The notes below the pieces were generated by a model that was given only the letters and a program-made list of their open reading frames with translations, ran no database searches and was not told the DNA's origin. From Guptibacillus hwajinpoensis (lineage in GTDB: Bacteria > Bacillota > Bacilli > Bacillales > Bacillaceae_O): a stretch of DNA of 64,000 nucleotides. The translations under genes and the position numbers were made by a program. The stretch lies in the NCBI GenBank assembly GCA_016841765.1, contig JAENYN010000008.1:38791-102790 (forward strand), written 5' to 3'. Shown piece after piece: positions 35,574 to 44,196 of the stretch (position 1 is the stretch's first letter; every line of letters starts with the position of its first letter).

Positions 35574-36353
35574 TTACAAGTTTTTGCTTTGCTGAAGCAA
35601 TTTGGATTCTCCTGTACGTTCCCATGCTTCTACTGTTTCATAAGCTTTTTCAGGAGAATACCCTTTACCTACAAGCACTCCCATCAGAATAAATTCCTGC
35701 AGGATGTGTAAGGCATTTATCCCTCTGTTAACATCTTCCAGTCCTTCATTCACAAGAAATTCAGTGTGCTGTATCCATTCATCTGGAGTCTTGCCAAAAA
35801 CAACAGTTTTTCGATTGAATTGGCCGTAACGTCCTTCCTGAGCCATTGCATCTGCTTTCGTCACATGAACAGTCCCAAACGGATGGTTAGGCGGGGCATA
35901 TATTGAATAAAGTTTAAGCGGAGTATTGCCTGTGTTGGTCAAATTGTGATAGGTTCCGGCCGGGACGATGATTGCAGAGTCATCTGATACGTTTCTTCTG
36001 ATATTCAAATTGTCACTTGTCTGGCCCATTTGGACAACACCCTGGCCCTGTTCAATCCGCAGGAATTGGTCAAGATTAGGATGCATTTCCAAGCCGATGT
36101 CTTCACCGGGTTTGAGACTCATCAATGTGACTTGAAGATGCGTTCCTGTCCATAAAGCCGTGCGAAACGTGTTGTTTTGTTTTGCTGCCTGGTTGATATT
36201 AACTACAAATGGATTCGGCCCATAATCTTTCAAGGTAATCCGTTCAAGCTCTGTCTCATGAGCTGGGTAGTAAGGATTTCTTCCATAATTATATACAGGG
36301 GCATTCACATAATAAGGGGATTGGTACTGATACGTATAAGGAGCATAGTACAT
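35574..36353 (-). CDS. Cupin-domain protein with tyrosine-rich N-terminus
   Basis: A 259-residue protein. The first 35 residues are rich in Tyr, Pro and Asn (MYYAPYTYQYQSPYYVNAPV), like spore surface proteins. Residues about 70-170 form a cupin with EMHPNLDQFLRIEQG and PAGTYHNLTNTG, which supply metal-binding His and Glu. A helical C-terminus follows. Start ATG at 36353 has GGAG four bases before; GTG at 36371 is an alternative. A role in the spore coat or surface is plausible but unproven. Confidence 0.8.
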   Translation of the reverse strand: MYYAPYTYQYQSPYYVNAPVYNYGRNPYYPAHETELERITLKDYGPNPFVVNINQAAKQNNTFRTALWTGTHLQVTLMSLKPGEDIGLEMHPNLDQFLRIEQGQGVVQMGQTSDNLNIRRNVSDDSAIIVPAGTYHNLTNTGNTPLKLYSIYAPPNHPFGTVHVTKADAMAQEGRYGQFNRKTVVFGKTPDEWIQHTEFLVNEGLEDVNRGINALHILQEFILMGVLVGKGYSPEKAYETVEAWERTGESKLLQQSKNL

Positions 36354-36505
36354 TTTTCTCCATCCCTTCACAGTAATTTATAAAATCATCGTATGCATTT
36401 GTAAAGGGAGTGTACTTCGATACAATCTAACTCATTTAAAAAATTTACTTTTTAATCGATGACTGCTAATAAAATTTCAGATAAAAGAAACATGTCTAGC
36501 AAAAA

Positions 36506-37276
36506 TTAACCGGCACCCAGCCTTCCCTTAACTTGCTTCAATGCAGCGACTAAAAGAAAACTGACAATCACCAATAAGAGCCAAGAACTCACTTTCCCCA
36601 GGTGTACGAGCCTCCATGCTTCTGTTTGATCGGGGTATTCCCAGGCCCCAAAGAATGTTGCGATATTTTCGGCCACCCATATGAAAAATCCGATCAGTAC
36701 AAATGAAAGTCCAAGGGGCATTTGATAACGGCTTCCACTGACTTCATATGTGACCCGCGATTGCCAAAAGACGACCAATACAAGTCCGGATAACCACCAC
36801 CGGACATCAATCCAATAATGATGTGTGAAGAAATTTAAATATATCGCAGCTGCAAGGGATACAACAATCCAAAATGGCGGCCACTTCACTAATTGAACCT
36901 TCAACCTCCTCCACGCCTGGATAAGGTAACTCGCTACACTTGCGTACATGAATCCGCTGTACAAAGGCACCCCGAATAATTTTGAATACCCTTCTTCGGG
37001 ATAAGACCAGGAACCCATATGCACCTTAAAAAGTTCCAGCGTAAGGCCGATTAGATGAAACAAGGTGATAACCTTTAATTCATCCCGCGTTTCAAGTCCG
37101 GAACGCACCATCCACCACTGCATCAGCAAAAAGATGATGAGCAGCCAATCATACCGCGGCAGGAAGGGAAGCGGCACGATCCTTGTAATGGCCAGAGACG
37201 CAAAGATGACAACAGGAAACAAACAGGACAGAGCTTGCTCCCAGCCGAAACGGACCAGTTGATTAAGCGCTCTCAT
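36506..37276 (-). CDS. DUF817 integral membrane protein
   Basis: A 256-residue protein with about eight hydrophobic helices and the conserved stretches KVHMGSWSYPEEGYSK, VPLYSGFMYASVASYL and FGAWEYPDQTEAW typical of DUF817. The start ATG follows GAGG. It lies 15 bases downstream of an XRE regulator gene, so both may be co-transcribed. The function is unknown. Confidence 0.85.
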   Translation of the reverse strand: MRALNQLVRFGWEQALSCLFPVVIFASLAITRIVPLPFLPRYDWLLIIFLLMQWWMVRSGLETRDELKVITLFHLIGLTLELFKVHMGSWSYPEEGYSKLFGVPLYSGFMYASVASYLIQAWRRLKVQLVKWPPFWIVVSLAAAIYLNFFTHHYWIDVRWWLSGLVLVVFWQSRVTYEVSGSRYQMPLGLSFVLIGFFIWVAENIATFFGAWEYPDQTEAWRLVHLGKVSSWLLLVIVSFLLVAALKQVKGRLGAG

Positions 37277-37291
37277 ATTTCCTCACCACGA

Positions 37292-37513
37292 TTAAACTTG
37301 ATCTTCTTTATCATTTTTATATTCTAAAATATCACCAGGCTGGCACTCCAACGCTTCGCAGATTGCCTCTAGAGTTGAAAATCGAACGGCTTTCGCCTTG
37401 CCGTTTTTTAAAATGGAGAGATTGGCCATCGTTATGCCGACCCGCTCCGAAAGCTCCGTCACGCTCATTTTCCGTTTCGCCAGCATCACATCAATATTGA
37501 TAATTATCGCCAT
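37292..37513 (-). CDS. XRE-family regulator (YozG-like)
   Basis: A 73-residue protein consisting almost only of a Cro/C1 helix-turn-helix: MAIIINIDVMLAKRKMSVTE, then LSERVGITMANLSILKNGKA. The ATG at 37513 follows GAGGTGGG; three codons of upstream frame overlap that site. It comes right after a DUF2975 gene, the same pairing as yoaS-yozG in B. subtilis. Confidence 0.88.
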   Translation of the reverse strand: MAIIINIDVMLAKRKMSVTELSERVGITMANLSILKNGKAKAVRFSTLEAICEALECQPGDILEYKNDKEDQV

Positions 37514-37523
37514 GTTGCCCACC

Positions 37524-38000
37524 TCAAACCGTTAACTCATTTTCTGATTTTATATCAATGGCATTTTTCAGCAGCTTTTGAAGAACCCCCGTAAATACCG
37601 CAATCACAAAGGAAGCGAAGATAATGACCAGGCCGATCACAATGACACCCGGGGCATCGTCCTTCTCTCCTATAAGATAGAAAAACGGCATCACTCCAAT
37701 ATAAATGGCACTAATCGTGACTGCACAGAATTTTATAACCCTTAAGGCACCTACAGATGATTCCGAGAAAGCATCGTCCCTGTCAATAAAGCTTAAAAGT
37801 TTTAAAGCCTGGTACAGAGCAATAAAAAAAGGGACCGCCGCCACATACATGCCAGTGATAACAGGATACAGAAAAGCCGCATACTCTGAGTCGGATGCGT
37901 CCTGAGCAATCATGGGCAGCAAAAAGATACATAACAATAGCACCGTAACGCCAATAACAAAAACAGCTGCCCTTAAAAAGTTTGTGGAACTTCGATTCAT
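37524..38000 (-). CDS. DUF2975 membrane protein (YoaS-like)
   Basis: A 158-residue protein with four hydrophobic helices (LRAAVFVIGVTVLLLCIFLL, AAFLYPVITGMYVAAVPFFI and two more) and a loop KLLSFIDRDDAFSESSVGAL typical of DUF2975. The small XRE regulator gene follows 10 bases after its stop. Such pairs may form a membrane-linked regulatory unit; this is inferred from the recurrent pairing. Confidence 0.85.
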   Translation of the reverse strand: MNRSSTNFLRAAVFVIGVTVLLLCIFLLPMIAQDASDSEYAAFLYPVITGMYVAAVPFFIALYQALKLLSFIDRDDAFSESSVGALRVIKFCAVTISAIYIGVMPFFYLIGEKDDAPGVIVIGLVIIFASFVIAVFTGVLQKLLKNAIDIKSENELTV

Positions 38001-38159
38001 AAAAACACCCCGTTTTACTTTTGTATTTATAATTATAAACTATGTTTATCGAATATCAATAAATATATATCTATATTTAATATAAAATTATCGTTATGCT
38101 TATCTCTCTCCAATGAATGTACTCCGTGGAAATGAGTTTAATCTCCGACCACTTTTCAT

Positions 38160-38198
38160 AAAAAAAAACGCAGACCCTTTTGCAAAAGGTCCCTGCGC
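38160..38198 (-). terminator. Terminator hairpin downstream of the ORF remnant
   Basis: Stem CGCAG / CTGCG with an inner stem ACCCTTTTGCAAAAGGT and a run of A on the plus strand, hence a T run on the minus strand. Confidence 0.6.
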
Positions 38199-38225
38199 AG
38201 CTGTTCATACCATTATATTCACTTT

Positions 38226-38396
38226 TCAATACAACTCTGAGGTAAGGGAATCCTCCATTTTTCCAGCGTTGTTATTATAGAACACTAAAAATTCTTCCCC
38301 GCTGTTTAAGTCGCGGACTTTTGCAGCGTAGTCGAACTTCCCGCAGTTCCCCATATAATCATATAGAACACCGTAAATTTCTTGAAACTCCCACGC
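38226..38396 (-). pseudogene. C-terminal remnant of an unknown protein
   Basis: An open frame of 57 codons without a start codon encodes AWEFQEIYGVLYDYMGNCGK and ends NNAGKMEDSLTSELY. The codon pattern looks coding and a terminator follows. The frame is closed upstream by a TAG inside the hairpin ACGCCTAAAGGCGT (38393-38406). Such hairpins are typical of IS200/IS605 element ends, so the 5' part may have been lost by an insertion event; that is inference. Confidence 0.5.
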
Positions 38397-38460
38397 CTAA
38401 AGGCGTAAACTCTAAACCTGCATTGAGTAAACATTTTCTTTCCTACGTACGCGGTTTCTT

Positions 38461-38736
38461 TCACTTTCTTTTCCTTTCAGCAGCCTCTAATCGGTACACA
38501 GTTATCAAAGCTCCGATCCCCAATACAACCAGTCCGCCGCCGCCAAATAAGGAGATGGACATACCTTCCCATCTCCCAACAACCTTCATTCCATAATAAT
38601 GGACCCAGAGACCACCCAGGCACACTATAAAAGGGATGATATACTTCCATCTTGTATTTAATACAGCCCATATTAATCCAATTACCGATACTACCAGGAG
38701 AATTACTGGAAAATAATAAATTAGAAAAGAAACCAT
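38461..38736 (-). CDS. Small membrane protein with three hydrophobic segments
   Basis: A 91-residue protein starting MVSFLIYYFPVILLVVSVIG. Hydrophobic helices cover about residues 2-22, 29-43 and 62-80 (GGGGLVVLGIGALITVYRLE), with a basic tail. The ATG at 38736 follows GGGGGGAAG. No family was recognised. The 278 bases upstream hold nothing that I can call. Confidence 0.65.
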   Translation of the reverse strand: MVSFLIYYFPVILLVVSVIGLIWAVLNTRWKYIIPFIVCLGGLWVHYYGMKVVGRWEGMSISLFGGGGLVVLGIGALITVYRLEAAERKRK

Positions 38737-39014
38737 TTCTTCCCCCCTATAATCATATTTGATCAATTGTTCATTAATTTTCAAAAAGGATAAACATTAT
38801 AAATCTCGCCGATAATTCCTTTTAATTGATGGACACCCGGGTCTGAATTTGTCATTATGACGAATCCTGTCCCTAAATAAGGATATAAGTTCCCATCAGT
38901 TTATGAATGTTGATATCCAGTGTTTTCATTTTAATCCCACCCTAAATTATAGGATGAATCAATAACTTCATTTTCCAATAAAAGACGGAGACCTGAATAG
39001 CTTCAGCTCCCCCA

Positions 39015-39563
39015 TCATTTTATTGATCCAAGTCCATCCCCTTTTCTATCCAAAAAACTCACTGTTATCTCTTCGATGGAATCCATTAAAAGGCTATTTG
39101 TTACCAGAAGCCATATCGCTGCTTTTTCGTTAATTTGAATAACCTCTGCTTCTAAATTACCAACCTTCACTGTTTCAATATCATCTATCATCTTTTTTGG
39201 AACAAGCCCATGGACAACGGTTTCTCCATTCAACTCATTCCTGCTTAAACTGAAAGACTGTCCAGCTTTATTCGTGTAGTGAGAAACTCCCTTGTATTGC
39301 CATCCAAGCCTCCCTTTATTAAAACGTGCCAATGAAGTATTGTTATTAACCACATAAGGTACATAGACCTGGTTATCAACCTGGTAGTAGGCTTTCCCTT
39401 CAATCCCTTCATAGCCAATCCCGTGCTCCTTACCCAGGAAATCACTAAAGGCTTCATCAACAGTATCAAAACTCAAAGTGAATGTTTCAACAATTGCCAT
39501 TGTAGCGTAACCTGATAGGATTAGTGCCACTAGTATTAAAGTGATTTTTCTCCTCCTGGACAA
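39015..39563 (-). CDS. Membrane-anchored protein of unknown function
   Basis: A 182-residue protein with a basic start (MSRRRK) and one N-terminal hydrophobic helix (ITLILVALILSGYATMAIVE); the rest is probably outside the cell. The start is TTG at 39563 with GGAGG 10 bases before. The family is not recognised. Confidence 0.7.
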   Translation of the reverse strand: MSRRRKITLILVALILSGYATMAIVETFTLSFDTVDEAFSDFLGKEHGIGYEGIEGKAYYQVDNQVYVPYVVNNNTSLARFNKGRLGWQYKGVSHYTNKAGQSFSLSRNELNGETVVHGLVPKKMIDDIETVKVGNLEAEVIQINEKAAIWLLVTNSLLMDSIEEITVSFLDRKGDGLGSIK

Positions 39564-39654
39564 ATTAAATCATCCTCCGTTCCCTTGACTACAGTTGCAA
39601 CGGTACTTACCCGTTTTTGGATTTAACTTTAAAGAAGTAAGGATGAAACAGAGA

Positions 39655-39774
39655 TTAAATCCGATCATGTTCCCCTTTTAATCTTTTCACCTCGCTTTCT
39701 AGATAGTCCAAACGCTTATGTATTCTGTAAAAAATCGGGACATAAGCAGCTACTATAATAATTACCCATCCCAT
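39655..39774 (-). CDS. Mini-protein: membrane helix plus coiled-coil tail (39 residues)
   Basis: The protein MGWVIIIVAAYVPIFYRIHK has one membrane helix, then a heptad-like charged tail RLDYLESEVKRLKGEHDRI. ATG at 39774 has AAAGGG 9 bases upstream; an ATG three codons earlier overlaps that site. Other mini-proteins of the same plan lie at 41047, 44197, 44709 and 53817. Confidence 0.6.
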   Translation of the reverse strand: MGWVIIIVAAYVPIFYRIHKRLDYLESEVKRLKGEHDRI

Positions 39775-39798
39775 TCTAAGCATCCCTTTCTACGATAT

Positions 39799-39930
39799 TT
39801 AGCTGAATAACCAATAATAAAAAGCATAGAGAATCAACAGCAGTACAGCAATGGGGAATCCCCATGTATCATACACCCATCTAAGTTTACTGTTTTTGTT
39901 TTTTTATTTGTTTTGGTCGCCAAAACTCAA
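39799..39930 (-). pseudogene. Mini membrane protein gene interrupted by a TAA codon
   Basis: A TTG start at 39930 follows GGAGGAG. The frame reads MSFGDQNK, then TAA at 39904-39906, then continues in the same frame KNKNSKLRWVYDTWGFPIAV and a hydrophobic helix LLLILYAFYYWLFS. One base change in an A-rich stretch (AAATAAAAAAAC) explains the stop. It could be a new mutation or a readthrough product. Confidence 0.5.
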
Positions 39931-39955
39931 GGGAGCTCCTCCTTGTGGAAACTAA

Positions 39956-40216
39956 TCACTGTTCTCCCTCTTCTTTTAAAAACGGCGGATGTTTTGTAAA
40001 GACAAACAAAGCAAACATTCCAATAAAAGAAAGGATCGCCAGGTTAACGGCTGCAAAACCAACAGCAAAAACACTCTGATAGATAAACCAGGCAGTTATG
40101 GCACTAACCAGGAAAGCAGGGATGAAATATTTCTTTTGTGAAACCGCTTTAACTTTAATGAATAGAAAAATAAATTGGATGATAAAAACGATGACAAAAA
40201 TCACTTTAATGATCAT
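39956..40216 (-). CDS. Small three-span membrane protein
   Basis: An 86-residue protein, MIIKVIFVIVFIIQFIFLFI followed by a second segment (YFIPAFLVSAITAWFIYQSV) and a third (AILSFIGMFALFVF). ATG at 40216 follows AAAGGAG; the longer frame upstream is unsupported. The family was not recognised. Confidence 0.7.
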   Translation of the reverse strand: MIIKVIFVIVFIIQFIFLFIKVKAVSQKKYFIPAFLVSAITAWFIYQSVFAVGFAAVNLAILSFIGMFALFVFTKHPPFLKEEGEQ

Positions 40217-40615
40217 AGTGGCGCTCCTTTCAAATGACAAGCACATCAACTTAATGACCTCATTACGGTGCATTTTTTTCAGAATAAGACATCTTTGTGA
40301 TGACAATAGGGTCACTTAGATCCACATAAACAGACCCTTACTTCTATTTTAATTTTTAACATAAAATTCCAATCCTTCTTTTTAGATGAGGGTTTTGTCA
40401 TGAATAATTACCGTTAATAAACCAAAAGCAACAGAACAGTTTTAAGTCTCTTGCTTTAATAGCTTAACAATGGTGTCCTATTTTACTGCAATCTTTACTA
40501 CACCAATAAAGAAATATTATATTAGCTTCTCAGGCATCAAAGTGTAAACCCGCAGTTTAGACATAATAAATAGTTATTAAAAAAGCAAAGCAGAAAATCT
40601 TCTTATCTTCATTTT
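40217..40615. other. Intergenic gap without a recognisable gene
   Basis: About 400 AT-rich bases. I see no frame with a ribosome site, no repeat and no RNA element. Confidence 0.5.
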
Positions 40616-40849
40616 TCACTCACCTTGGAATAAAGAAAAAACCGTAACAAATATATTGAATCCTGCTACAAGAAATAAAGTAATTGCAGTTACTTTTCGT
40701 TTTTCTTGAAATTCAGAAACTCCCATTGTTAACAGAAATATCCCCAACAATAAAAGTGTATATGGTAATAAAGTGTAGTTCCTAATCAATAAACTGTAAC
40801 TTGATAGAAAAACAACAACAACTGACAAAGTAAATTTAACTACTTTCAT
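40616..40849 (-). CDS. DUF3953 (YczI-like) small membrane protein
   Basis: A 77-residue protein with three hydrophobic helices (FTLSVVVVFLSSYSLLI, LPYTLLLLGIFLLTMGVSEF, ITLFLVAGFNIFVTVFSLF). The spacing and the motif GVSEFQEKRK fit DUF3953. ATG at 40849 follows GAGAGGG. The function is unknown. Confidence 0.75.
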   Translation of the reverse strand: MKVVKFTLSVVVVFLSSYSLLIRNYTLLPYTLLLLGIFLLTMGVSEFQEKRKVTAITLFLVAGFNIFVTVFSLFQGE

Positions 40850-40961
40850 CAATAGCCCTCTCTTCAGAAAGTGTTGCCATACCCTAAAAATAAAAGAGTA
40901 ACGATCCTATAAAATTTGGAAAATAGTAAGATATATATGATTGCTGGAATGTGATAAATCA

Positions 40962-40988
40962 AAAAGTGACTATCAAAATGTCACTTTT
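40962..40988 (-). terminator. Terminator after the mini-protein gene at 41047
   Basis: Stem AAAAGTGAC / GTCACTTTT with a 9-base loop and T-rich flank on the minus strand. Confidence 0.7.
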
Positions 40989-41046
40989 ATACTGGCTTTA
41001 AGAAGCATAAAAAAATAAATGTGACTTACAAAGTCAAAATTTCAAC

Positions 41047-41232
41047 CTATTTTCCCGATGTTCCAGATTCTCTATTTAATTTCTCTTCAATTCTATCTAC
41101 TTTCTCTTCAATTCTGCCTAATTGTTCCCTTCGCTTCGTTGACGAACGTGCAAAAAAGATAAGTATACCAATAAAAACTATAGGAACCGCAATGGAAAAT
41201 AGCAGAAAAATAATGTCACCACTGTTTAACAC
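41047..41232 (-). CDS. Mini-protein: membrane helix plus coiled-coil tail (61 residues)
   Basis: MLNSGDIIFLLFSIAVPIVF begins one membrane helix; the tail EQLGRIEEKVDRIEEKLNRE has clear heptads. GTG at 41232 follows GGAGGGCG. It is a paralogue of the plus-strand gene at 44709-44882 (MLNIGGIIFLLFSILVPAIF and RIEEKVDRL). Such proteins may form helical bundles at the membrane; the function is unknown. Confidence 0.75.
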   Translation of the reverse strand: MLNSGDIIFLLFSIAVPIVFIGILIFFARSSTKRREQLGRIEEKVDRIEEKLNRESGTSGK

Positions 41233-41339
41233 TTATTTCGCCCTCCATGGAATAAAACACCTATTGGCTATTTTAGAAAAACCTTTATCTTTTACTTAAT
41301 AACAATATTTGAAGAGGGTATCTTTGCTTGAATTAGAAT

Positions 41340-41978
41340 TCAAACACTGGTACCCTCCTTGCTAGTTATATAATCAATCCATTCTGTTACATACTTACGT
41401 ATATGTGGTTCGTTCAACATTCTTTTGATAAGCATATAACCCCCGGGGTCATGCTGTTCAAGCCAACGGAATGACTTCTTCGGACCTAAATACCATTGAT
41501 CATTTAGCTCAAAATAAATTTCGAGACTATCTTTTAACATCCAGTGAAAACGGTAGTTACCTTCGATATCTCCTTTCCTGGACCTTTTTTCCATCTTCTG
41601 AAGCCAACTCCTTAGAAAATCCTTCTCATCAGACGAGAGTTTACCAGGCCCTTTTTCAAACACGCGCTGAACTTTCTCCATAAAAGGTCCAGCTTTATCT
41701 TGTTCATCAAGCAAAACTTCTGCTTCATTCAATTTCAAAAATTGACCGGGCCTTTCCATATCGCTGGCTGGATGAATCCATACATCCAACTGCTTTCCTT
41801 CAAAAAAGCCGACTTCGTTATGCTGTTCCGTTGAATGGGTAAACCCAATCAAGTCAATATCACTCTCATCTGTAAAGTCCCCTGTTACGTAAGAACCGTA
41901 CAAAAGTATTGTATGGCAATCATATTTCTCTTTGATATGGTTTGTAATATCATGTATAATTTTTTTATCTTTCATCAT
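41340..41978 (-). CDS. Nucleotidyltransferase-domain protein
   Basis: A 212-residue protein with an N-terminal minimal nucleotidyltransferase fold: LLYGSYVTGDFTDESDIDLI contains the GS and DxD motif with the metal-binding Asp pair, and a third acidic residue is in QLDVWIHP. The C-terminal helical part (WLQKMEKRSRKGDIEGNYRF) resembles the HEPN-like or substrate-binding half of such enzymes. Possible roles include antibiotic modification or a toxin-antitoxin function, but no antitoxin partner is seen. ATG follows AGAGGGAG. Confidence 0.8.
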   Translation of the reverse strand: MMKDKKIIHDITNHIKEKYDCHTILLYGSYVTGDFTDESDIDLIGFTHSTEQHNEVGFFEGKQLDVWIHPASDMERPGQFLKLNEAEVLLDEQDKAGPFMEKVQRVFEKGPGKLSSDEKDFLRSWLQKMEKRSRKGDIEGNYRFHWMLKDSLEIYFELNDQWYLGPKKSFRWLEQHDPGGYMLIKRMLNEPHIRKYVTEWIDYITSKEGTSV

Positions 41979-42123
41979 GCTCCCTCTTCAGAACCTCCCT
42001 TCTTCTGCTGCTCATCTATATCCTTCCTGACGGACAGGCACTTACTTTCATAGGGCTGAGAGTACAAAAACGCAGTGATTGCTCCTTTTAAAAAGGTCCA
42101 ATGCCTTCCTGAACTAATTTTTA

Positions 42124-42366
42124 TTATACCGATTTCTTAAACGCCTTCGGTACAAAATACGCCATTGCAGCTGCTAATATAGCTACTGCCAACGTAGGAA
42201 GAACAGAACCTTTACCAATCACGACTTCATTAGCCAGGCCAGTATTCATTACCCAGCCGTTTTCCAGATCAGGAACGTATGCAGCAGTAAGGAGCAACCC
42301 TGACACCAGTTGCAAGGACACAAACAGGAATATAAAACTGATTAAAAAGATTATAACCTTTTTCAT
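42124..42366 (-). CDS. Small two-span membrane protein
   Basis: An 80-residue protein, MKKVIIFLISFIFLFVSLQL at the start and a second helix VLPTLAVAILAAAMAYFVP near the end. The loop between contains PDLENGWVMNTGLANEVV. ATG at 42366 follows AAGGAGG. The family was not recognised. Confidence 0.7.
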   Translation of the reverse strand: MKKVIIFLISFIFLFVSLQLVSGLLLTAAYVPDLENGWVMNTGLANEVVIGKGSVLPTLAVAILAAAMAYFVPKAFKKSV

Positions 42367-42452
42367 GAACACGCCTCCTTAGGTAGTTTACGATTGAGTT
42401 GTGAGGAATGTTTCACTTTAAAGCCCTTCGCTTTTCACTTGATACCTGTTTA

Positions 42453-42944
42453 TCAAAGGTCTTTATGAAAAATAAACAGTTCCCCTTTTCTTCCCATTAC
42501 GCGTATCCCTTTATCCCTAAATCCGCCTTTTTTATAGACATGCTGGGCGATGGTATTTCTATAGTTCACTGCCAGGATAATTTCGTTTTTATCCGGGAAA
42601 TGATTCCTCACAAATGAGTCCAGTATAAGTAACGATTCCTTCGCTATTCCCTTTCCTTGATAATCGTTGTTGACAGAGTAACCCCTTATTAAGATGGCAG
42701 CTTTGTTATCACTATATACCTTAACCCCTTCCCAGCCGTGAAGGACAAAAAAGCCAGCCGGTTCACCCCGATACAAAATGACAACAGGATACCTTGTATC
42801 ATCCTCTTCACACTTCTTGATCGCTTTCAGTGGCAGCGAGGCATACCTGAGCTGGTCTTCAGATAATTGATAGTCGCTCAACTTGCGGTTATATTCATTT
42901 TTATAAAAATCAAGAGTTACATCACCAGTAATTTGGGCATCCAT
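42453..42944 (-). CDS. GNAT-family N-acetyltransferase
   Basis: A 163-residue protein with the acetyl-CoA binding motif YSVNNDYQGKGIAKESLL (Q-x-x-G-x-G/A) and a downstream beta-alpha element NTIAQHVYKKGGFRDKG. The substrate is unknown. ATG follows GAGGGAG. It is followed by the MITE-like element. Confidence 0.88.
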   Translation of the reverse strand: MDAQITGDVTLDFYKNEYNRKLSDYQLSEDQLRYASLPLKAIKKCEEDDTRYPVVILYRGEPAGFFVLHGWEGVKVYSDNKAAILIRGYSVNNDYQGKGIAKESLLILDSFVRNHFPDKNEIILAVNYRNTIAQHVYKKGGFRDKGIRVMGRKGELFIFHKDL

Positions 42945-43025
42945 TTTTCTCCCTCTGTTTCTTTGTTATTTTTTGTATCCAATTATTTCTGGCCATATTT
43001 CGGTATTCCCGCTTCCTTTAACGAA

Positions 43026-43211
43026 AGGCTCTGTTAAACGTTAGTGTTGATTTCCGTTGCAGGTACTCGCTTTCCGCGGGGCGGGCGGTGAGCCTCCTCA
43101 TCGCTATCGCTCTTGCGGGGTCTCACCTGTCCCGCTAGTCCCGCAGGAGTCTCGCACCTTCCACTCCAATCAACTAGTGTAAAAAATCAACATTGAGCTT
43201 TAACATAGCCT
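43026..43211. mobile_element. MITE-like repeat element, copy 2 (about 186 bp)
   Basis: The ends AGGCTCTGTTAAA...GTTGATTT and AAATCAAC...TTTAACATAGCCT form imperfect inverted repeats of about 28 bp. The bases TAACGAAA stand directly on both sides (43019-43026 and 43211-43218), which looks like a target-site duplication. The inside has no gene. It matches the element at 27948-28195, without that copy's extra segment. Its right end supplies the stop codon region of the next gene. Confidence 0.8.
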
Positions 43212-43551
43212 AACGAAAAAGAAAAAAGACAGCACCACCCAGCGCAATCCATACAAAGGTGTCCAGTAAGAAATGGAAATAGATCTTGTCTTCCTTTTTA
43301 TAGATATATTGTTCAATACTGAATAGGAAACTTACTATTGCAAGGGCAAAAGGCATTAGAAGAAATACATCCAAATCAGGATATATAAAGGGAATTGTGA
43401 TATAACCGATAAGGACTAAATAAAAAATCACTGAAAATACTATACTTTCATGCTTATACCATGCTCTTTTGGAAGTATTAAACGTTAATTTTATTGCTCT
43501 CTCTGAAAAATACCATGCCACTATAATGCTTAAGATAACCAGGAAACCCAA
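43210..43551 (-). CDS. DUF4181-like small membrane protein, 3' end at the MITE
   Basis: A 113-residue protein with four hydrophobic segments, for example MGFLVILSIIVAWYFSERAI, SVIFYLVLIGYITIPFIYP and FVWIALGGAVFFLFR. Size and layout resemble DUF4181; this is a weak match. The start is TTG at 43551 with GAGAGG about 10 bases upstream. The TAG stop at its end falls in the target duplication of the MITE, so the original C-terminus may have been altered. Confidence 0.65.
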   Translation of the reverse strand: MGFLVILSIIVAWYFSERAIKLTFNTSKRAWYKHESIVFSVIFYLVLIGYITIPFIYPDLDVFLLMPFALAIVSFLFSIEQYIYKKEDKIYFHFLLDTFVWIALGGAVFFLFR

Positions 43552-43698
43552 CTGCTTTACAATCCTCTCAGTATATTATTCTTTTTCTGCAGATATCCCT
43601 AAAGCCATACTTACCATTTTAGATCTCCTTTTTAGAAATATTTGATAACCAGAAAGAAAAATAGGTGCTGGATAAGTTTGTTATGTAATCATTACACT

Positions 43699-44142
43699 CT
43701 ACGAACCTTGAGACATGGTCCTTACTAAAACCTTACTTTCCAATCCAGCCCATAAGAGAAACGATGGAATCAAAACAGTCAGCAGGGAATAATCAACACC
43801 CTTCCATCCTAGTAAATATAAGAATGGAAAGCTAAAAACAATTAAAATTGAATTCATGAGTGAATCGTGATCAACATTTCCAAACCGCAATAAAAAAATC
43901 ATGAAATCAAATAGAAAAACCAGAGATACTGCTGATAAATTTTTGAATGGAGAACCATAATTAGTCAGTAAAACACCGGCAAAATAATGGAGCAGTAAAG
44001 TTAATATAAAAACTGCAGCAACCATCTCATTAAAAACAGGGCTGTTCCAACTGAACCCGACAATCCCTGTCCCAATAACCGCCAACAGTATATGGATAAT
44101 CAAAGGCTTTCCATTCATGGTAATGAACTTTTTAAATTTCAA
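43699..44142 (-). CDS. Membrane protein of unknown function
   Basis: A 147-residue protein with about five hydrophobic helices, such as PLIIHILLAVIGTGIVGFSW, AAVFILTLLLHYFAGVLL and LLTVLIPSFLLWAGLE. Start TTG at 44142 follows AGGTG; a TTG eight codons upstream lacks a ribosome site. No family was recognised. Confidence 0.65.
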   Translation of the reverse strand: MKFKKFITMNGKPLIIHILLAVIGTGIVGFSWNSPVFNEMVAAVFILTLLLHYFAGVLLTNYGSPFKNLSAVSLVFLFDFMIFLLRFGNVDHDSLMNSILIVFSFPFLYLLGWKGVDYSLLTVLIPSFLLWAGLESKVLVRTMSQGS

Positions 44143-44196
44143 TTTAACTACACCTGCACTTATCAAAAACTTTTATTTGTGAAGTAAAACAACTTT

